Part shown: positions 52,992 through 54,967 of the stretch, piece after piece
How the letters are laid out: each line of letters starts with the position of its first letter
Position numbering within the stretch: the first letter of the stretch is position 1
DNA from: Gemmatimonadota bacterium
GTDB lineage: Bacteria > Gemmatimonadota > Gemmatimonadetes > Longimicrobiales > Gaopeijiaceae
Reading direction: 5' to 3'
Length of the DNA stretch: 54,967 bases
Assembly (NCBI GenBank): GCA_021295815.1
Contig: JAGWBQ010000017.1
Location: forward strand, 1-54,967
The notes under the pieces: generated by a model
Told to the model about the DNA's origin: nothing
Databases searched by the model: none
Seen by the model: the letters and a program-made list of their open reading frames with translations, nothing else
Program-made: the position numbers and the translations under genes

Positions 52992-53030
52992 TGCAGTGCG
53001 ATCACAGCGACAACCGCACAGGAGGGAGAA

Positions 53031-53432
53031 GTGAGACGCAGATCACTCAGCAGGCTGGGAGAGACGGAGATGGAGGTGCTCCAGCGGGTCTGGGCCATGG
53101 GGGAGGCGTCGGTAGCCGATGTGCATGACAGCATCCTGAAGGCTCGTCCGGTCGCCTACACCACCGTGATGACCGTCATGAAGAAGCTCGCGCGGAAGGG
53201 ATTTCTGCACTGCGACAGCAGCGAGTCGCGATACATGTACACGCCCGCGCGTCCGCCCGCGCAGGTTCGCCAGGAGCTCGTGCAGGACCTTCTCGACCAG
53301 GTCTTCCACGGGTCGGCCGCCGCCCTGGTGCAGACCCTGGTGCGCGGCGAGACGCTCACGGCGGAAGAGAGCGCGGAGATCCAGAAGATGCTGGCCCGCA
53401 TTGCAGCCGAGGAAGAGGAAGAGGATGCCTGA
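53031..53432 (+). CDS. BlaI/MecI/CopY-family transcriptional repressor
   Basis: 133 residues. It has a winged helix LGETEMEVLQRVWAMGEASV, VAYTTVMTVMKKLARKGFL (recognition helix), the wing with SRYMYTPARPPA, and a C-terminal dimerisation tail ALVQTLVRGETLTAEESAEI ending in Glu/Asp-rich sequence. GTG 53031 is preceded by GGAGGGAGAA, which decides the start. In intact systems a membrane M56 peptidase (BlaR1) cleaves it on sensing. It overlaps the next frame (ATG 53425) by 8 nt as an operon would, but that sensor gene is broken. Confidence 0.92.
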   Translation: MRRRSLSRLGETEMEVLQRVWAMGEASVADVHDSILKARPVAYTTVMTVMKKLARKGFLHCDSSESRYMYTPARPPAQVRQELVQDLLDQVFHGSAAALVQTLVRGETLTAEESAEIQKMLARIAAEEEEEDA

Positions 53433-54070
53433 ATTTCCGGAAGGGATCGGAAGCGCGAGCGTGCGGGCGTTCTGGGCGCCTGTCGTAGCCTGGACGGGGC
53501 TTGCCGGGGTGGCGGTGGTCGTGCTGGCGCGGGTGCGCGGACTTCACCCCATCGCCGGATACCGTCTGCGACAGGCGCTGCGGTTCTGGCGGCGCCGTGG
53601 GTTCCGGGGTTGTTGCCGGTCGCGCCTGCCCCCGTCAGCCCGGTGCTGTCGGCGGACGGAGTTGCAATGGCGCCATCGGTTACGGGTGGCGTCGTCCTCG
53701 CCGCCGATGGCCCCCCTGGCGCGGACATCGCCCTGGTATTGCTCGGCGCGGCTACGCTCGCGATTGTCCTGCCGGCGATAGGGCGGCTCGCCTCTTGGCG
53801 ACCGACCTGCGACAGCTTCGGAGGCTTCGGCGGGTGGCCGCGCGGGTCGACGATCCGGCCCCGCGGAAAGTGCTGCACAACCTGGCCGAACAAATCGGCG
53901 TCCGCCGGCCGGTGGAGCTGCTGGAAGGCCCACCCCCACGCAATTCCCGATGCCTGCGGTGGCGGCGAGCCTGTTGGCGCTATCGCTCAAACTCAAGGAA
54001 AGGTTGGAAACCATGAAGAATTTTGCCCACAAGAGGCTCACCTTCCGGCAGCGTGTCGGCATTGTGCTCG
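53425..54070 (+). pseudogene. Decayed BlaR1/MecR1-type M56 sensor peptidase
   Basis: Starts at ATG 53425 overlapping blaI. Frame 1 gives a membrane N-terminus (FWAPVVAWTGLAGVAVVVLARVRGLHPIAGYRLRQAL). From ~53575 the homology moves to another frame (AAVLAAPWVPGLLPVAPAP, ADIALVLLGAATLAIVL). From ~53785 it moves to the third (LLATDLRQLRRLRRVAARVDD, LAEQIGVRRPVELLEGPP). From ~53950 it returns to the first ([28 protein letters not shown]). The HExxH metallopeptidase centre between the last two pieces is absent. Three shifts and a large deletion mean no working sensor. Confidence 0.7.
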
Positions 54071-54073
54071 GCG

Positions 54074-54406
54074 ATGCGGGCGGCCGTTCAGTCGATGACC
54101 GAGGCCCAGCGCGCCGGGATCGAGTCCTTGGAGTTCTACCCCGAGTTGCCGGTCGTGCTCGCCCTGAGGACGGACTGGGAAGGGACCGTATGGGTCCACC
54201 GCCGAAGCGAGGAAGGGGCGGGGGACGACCCCATCGATCTGATCACGGCCGACGGACGCTACCTGGGGACATTCGCGGCCGGCTCCACCGCGCCGCCCGA
54301 GGCGTTCGGCCCCGACGGGCTGGTTGCCCTTGTGGAGAAGGACGCCCTCGATGTGCCGTACGTGGTGGTGAAGAGATTCCGGAGGCCGGAAGGGGCGCCC
54401 CAATGA
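54074..54406 (+). pseudogene. Truncated C-terminal piece of a 6-bladed beta-propeller protein
   Basis: About 110 codons: [67 protein letters not shown]. This matches in order the end of the propeller at 24050-25513 (FFPEVPVLSGLGVGWDGALW...DAFGPDGLAAWVTIDADL...VVRR). The N-terminal ~350 residues and signal are missing, and the piece is joined directly to the broken sensor gene. It ends with an ATGA overlap to the following propeller gene, so an original operon order BlaI-BlaR-propeller-propeller is implied. Confidence 0.65.
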
Positions 54407-54967
54407 GCCGATTCGCAATGAAGCTGGCGCAGCAGGGGTTTGGGCTTGTTCTCCTTTCAGCGTGCGGGGTTCCCGAATCCGACCTTCTCCCGCCCGGTCC
54501 CTTCCTAGGCGACTGGACCGAAGTCACCCGGATCGGCGAATACGAGGCGCCCGCGGAAGAGGTCTTCGGAAGCATCCGGTCAGCTGCGCTGATCGAACGT
54601 GGCGACGTGGTGATTCTGGATGGCCAGGGGGCACGAGCCGTCGGTTTCGACGACCAGGGCGGCTATGCATTCACCTTCGGTGGCAGGGGTCCGGGTCCGG
54701 AAGAGTTCGTGGACCCCACCGCCTTGTTCCGGATCGCCGACGACACTCTCGCATTCCTGAACCGAAGTGCACGCACCCTGCAGCTGTTTGCTCGGGACGC
54801 GACAGGGCCGTTCAGCGAAATCGGACGCCACCAACTGCCGTTCTGGCCCTCTGCCGGGTGTTCGATGGAAGGCCGAATCTTCATCCTGGGAGGCCACGAG
54901 GATCGCGCGGTGCACGAGGTCGACCGGGTCGGCGTCGTCCTCAACTCCTTCCCGCCGAGCGACTACG
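54403..54967 (+). CDS. 6-bladed beta-propeller lipoprotein, N-terminal part (runs off window)
   Basis: ATG 54403 opens a frame to the window end (~188 codons). It has a signal with lipobox FGLVLLSAC, then [20 protein letters not shown] and [20 protein letters not shown] (a variant of the family's GEGPGEF motif), and further blades ([18 protein letters not shown]). It overlaps the stop of the truncated propeller as ATGA. Exported, ligand unknown. No DSAG motif. Confidence 0.78.
   Translation, partial: MSRFAMKLAQQGFGLVLLSACGVPESDLLPPGPFLGDWTEVTRIGEYEAPAEEVFGSIRSAALIERGDVVILDGQGARAVGFDDQGGYAFTFGGRGPGPEEFVDPTALFRIADDTLAFLNRSARTLQLFARDATGPFSEIGRHQLPFWPSAGCSMEGRIFILGGHEDRAVHEVDRVGVVLNSFPPSDY

Overview
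The window is GC-rich, densely coded DNA and looks like a free-living Gram-negative bacterium of the Gemmatimonadota type. The phylum is an inference. It rests on many exported 6-bladed beta-propeller proteins, a very large Asp-box (VPS10/sortilin-like) secreted protein, a CarboxypepD-regulated TonB receptor, a BlaI/M56 regulator pair and strong third-position G/C. There are no phage, CRISPR or rRNA genes. Two tRNA genes and several housekeeping genes (lon, ligA, fabI, selD, ygfZ) mark it as chromosomal.

Layout. 1-3.2 kb: the end of a propeller protein, the remnant of an Rpn-type nuclease, and a Rieske oxygenase fused in frame to an exported beta-barrel protein. 3.3-8.5 kb (minus): FMN-binding glutamate synthase-like protein, AAA ATPase, TonB receptor. 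8.8-12.7 kb (plus): Asp-box protein and a small secreted LamG-like protein. 12.7-15.9 kb: a selenium locus holding two selenoproteins, an exported peroxiredoxin and SelD, each with an in-frame UGA at the expected Sec position and a hairpin just downstream, with ygfZ between them. 15.9-21 kb: lon, gamma-glutamyltransferase, Nudix hydrolase. 21.2-28.1 kb (minus): probable operon of penicillin-acylase-family hydrolase, propeller, ETF-quinone oxidoreductase and propeller lipoprotein. 28.2-30.2 kb: a permuted aconitase-family enzyme. 30.2-35 kb (minus): ligA, Ca2+/cation exchanger, pterin dehydratase and fabI, followed by tRNA-Glu and tRNA-Val. 35.3-36.2 kb: a repeat-rich adhesin-like DUF4097 protein.

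36.2-45.5 kb is a same-strand array of seven 6-bladed beta-propeller paralogues, two of them interrupted by single frameshifts. Most carry a lipobox, a DSAG(I/V) motif and a GEGPGEF-type motif. 45.6-51 kb (plus): a VanZ remnant, an outer-membrane channel, an amidohydrolase, a class V aminotransferase and a sigma/anti-sigma/YbjQ operon. 51.2-52.8 kb (minus): an ATPase next to a DUF4143 remnant. 53-55 kb: an intact BlaI repressor with a candidate operator, followed by a decayed BlaR1-like sensor, a propeller fragment and the start of a further propeller lipoprotein.

The strongest observations are the paired selenoproteins, the Rieske/beta-barrel in-frame fusion, and the expanding and decaying propeller-lipoprotein family. 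All functional calls are by motif recognition only; no database search was possible.
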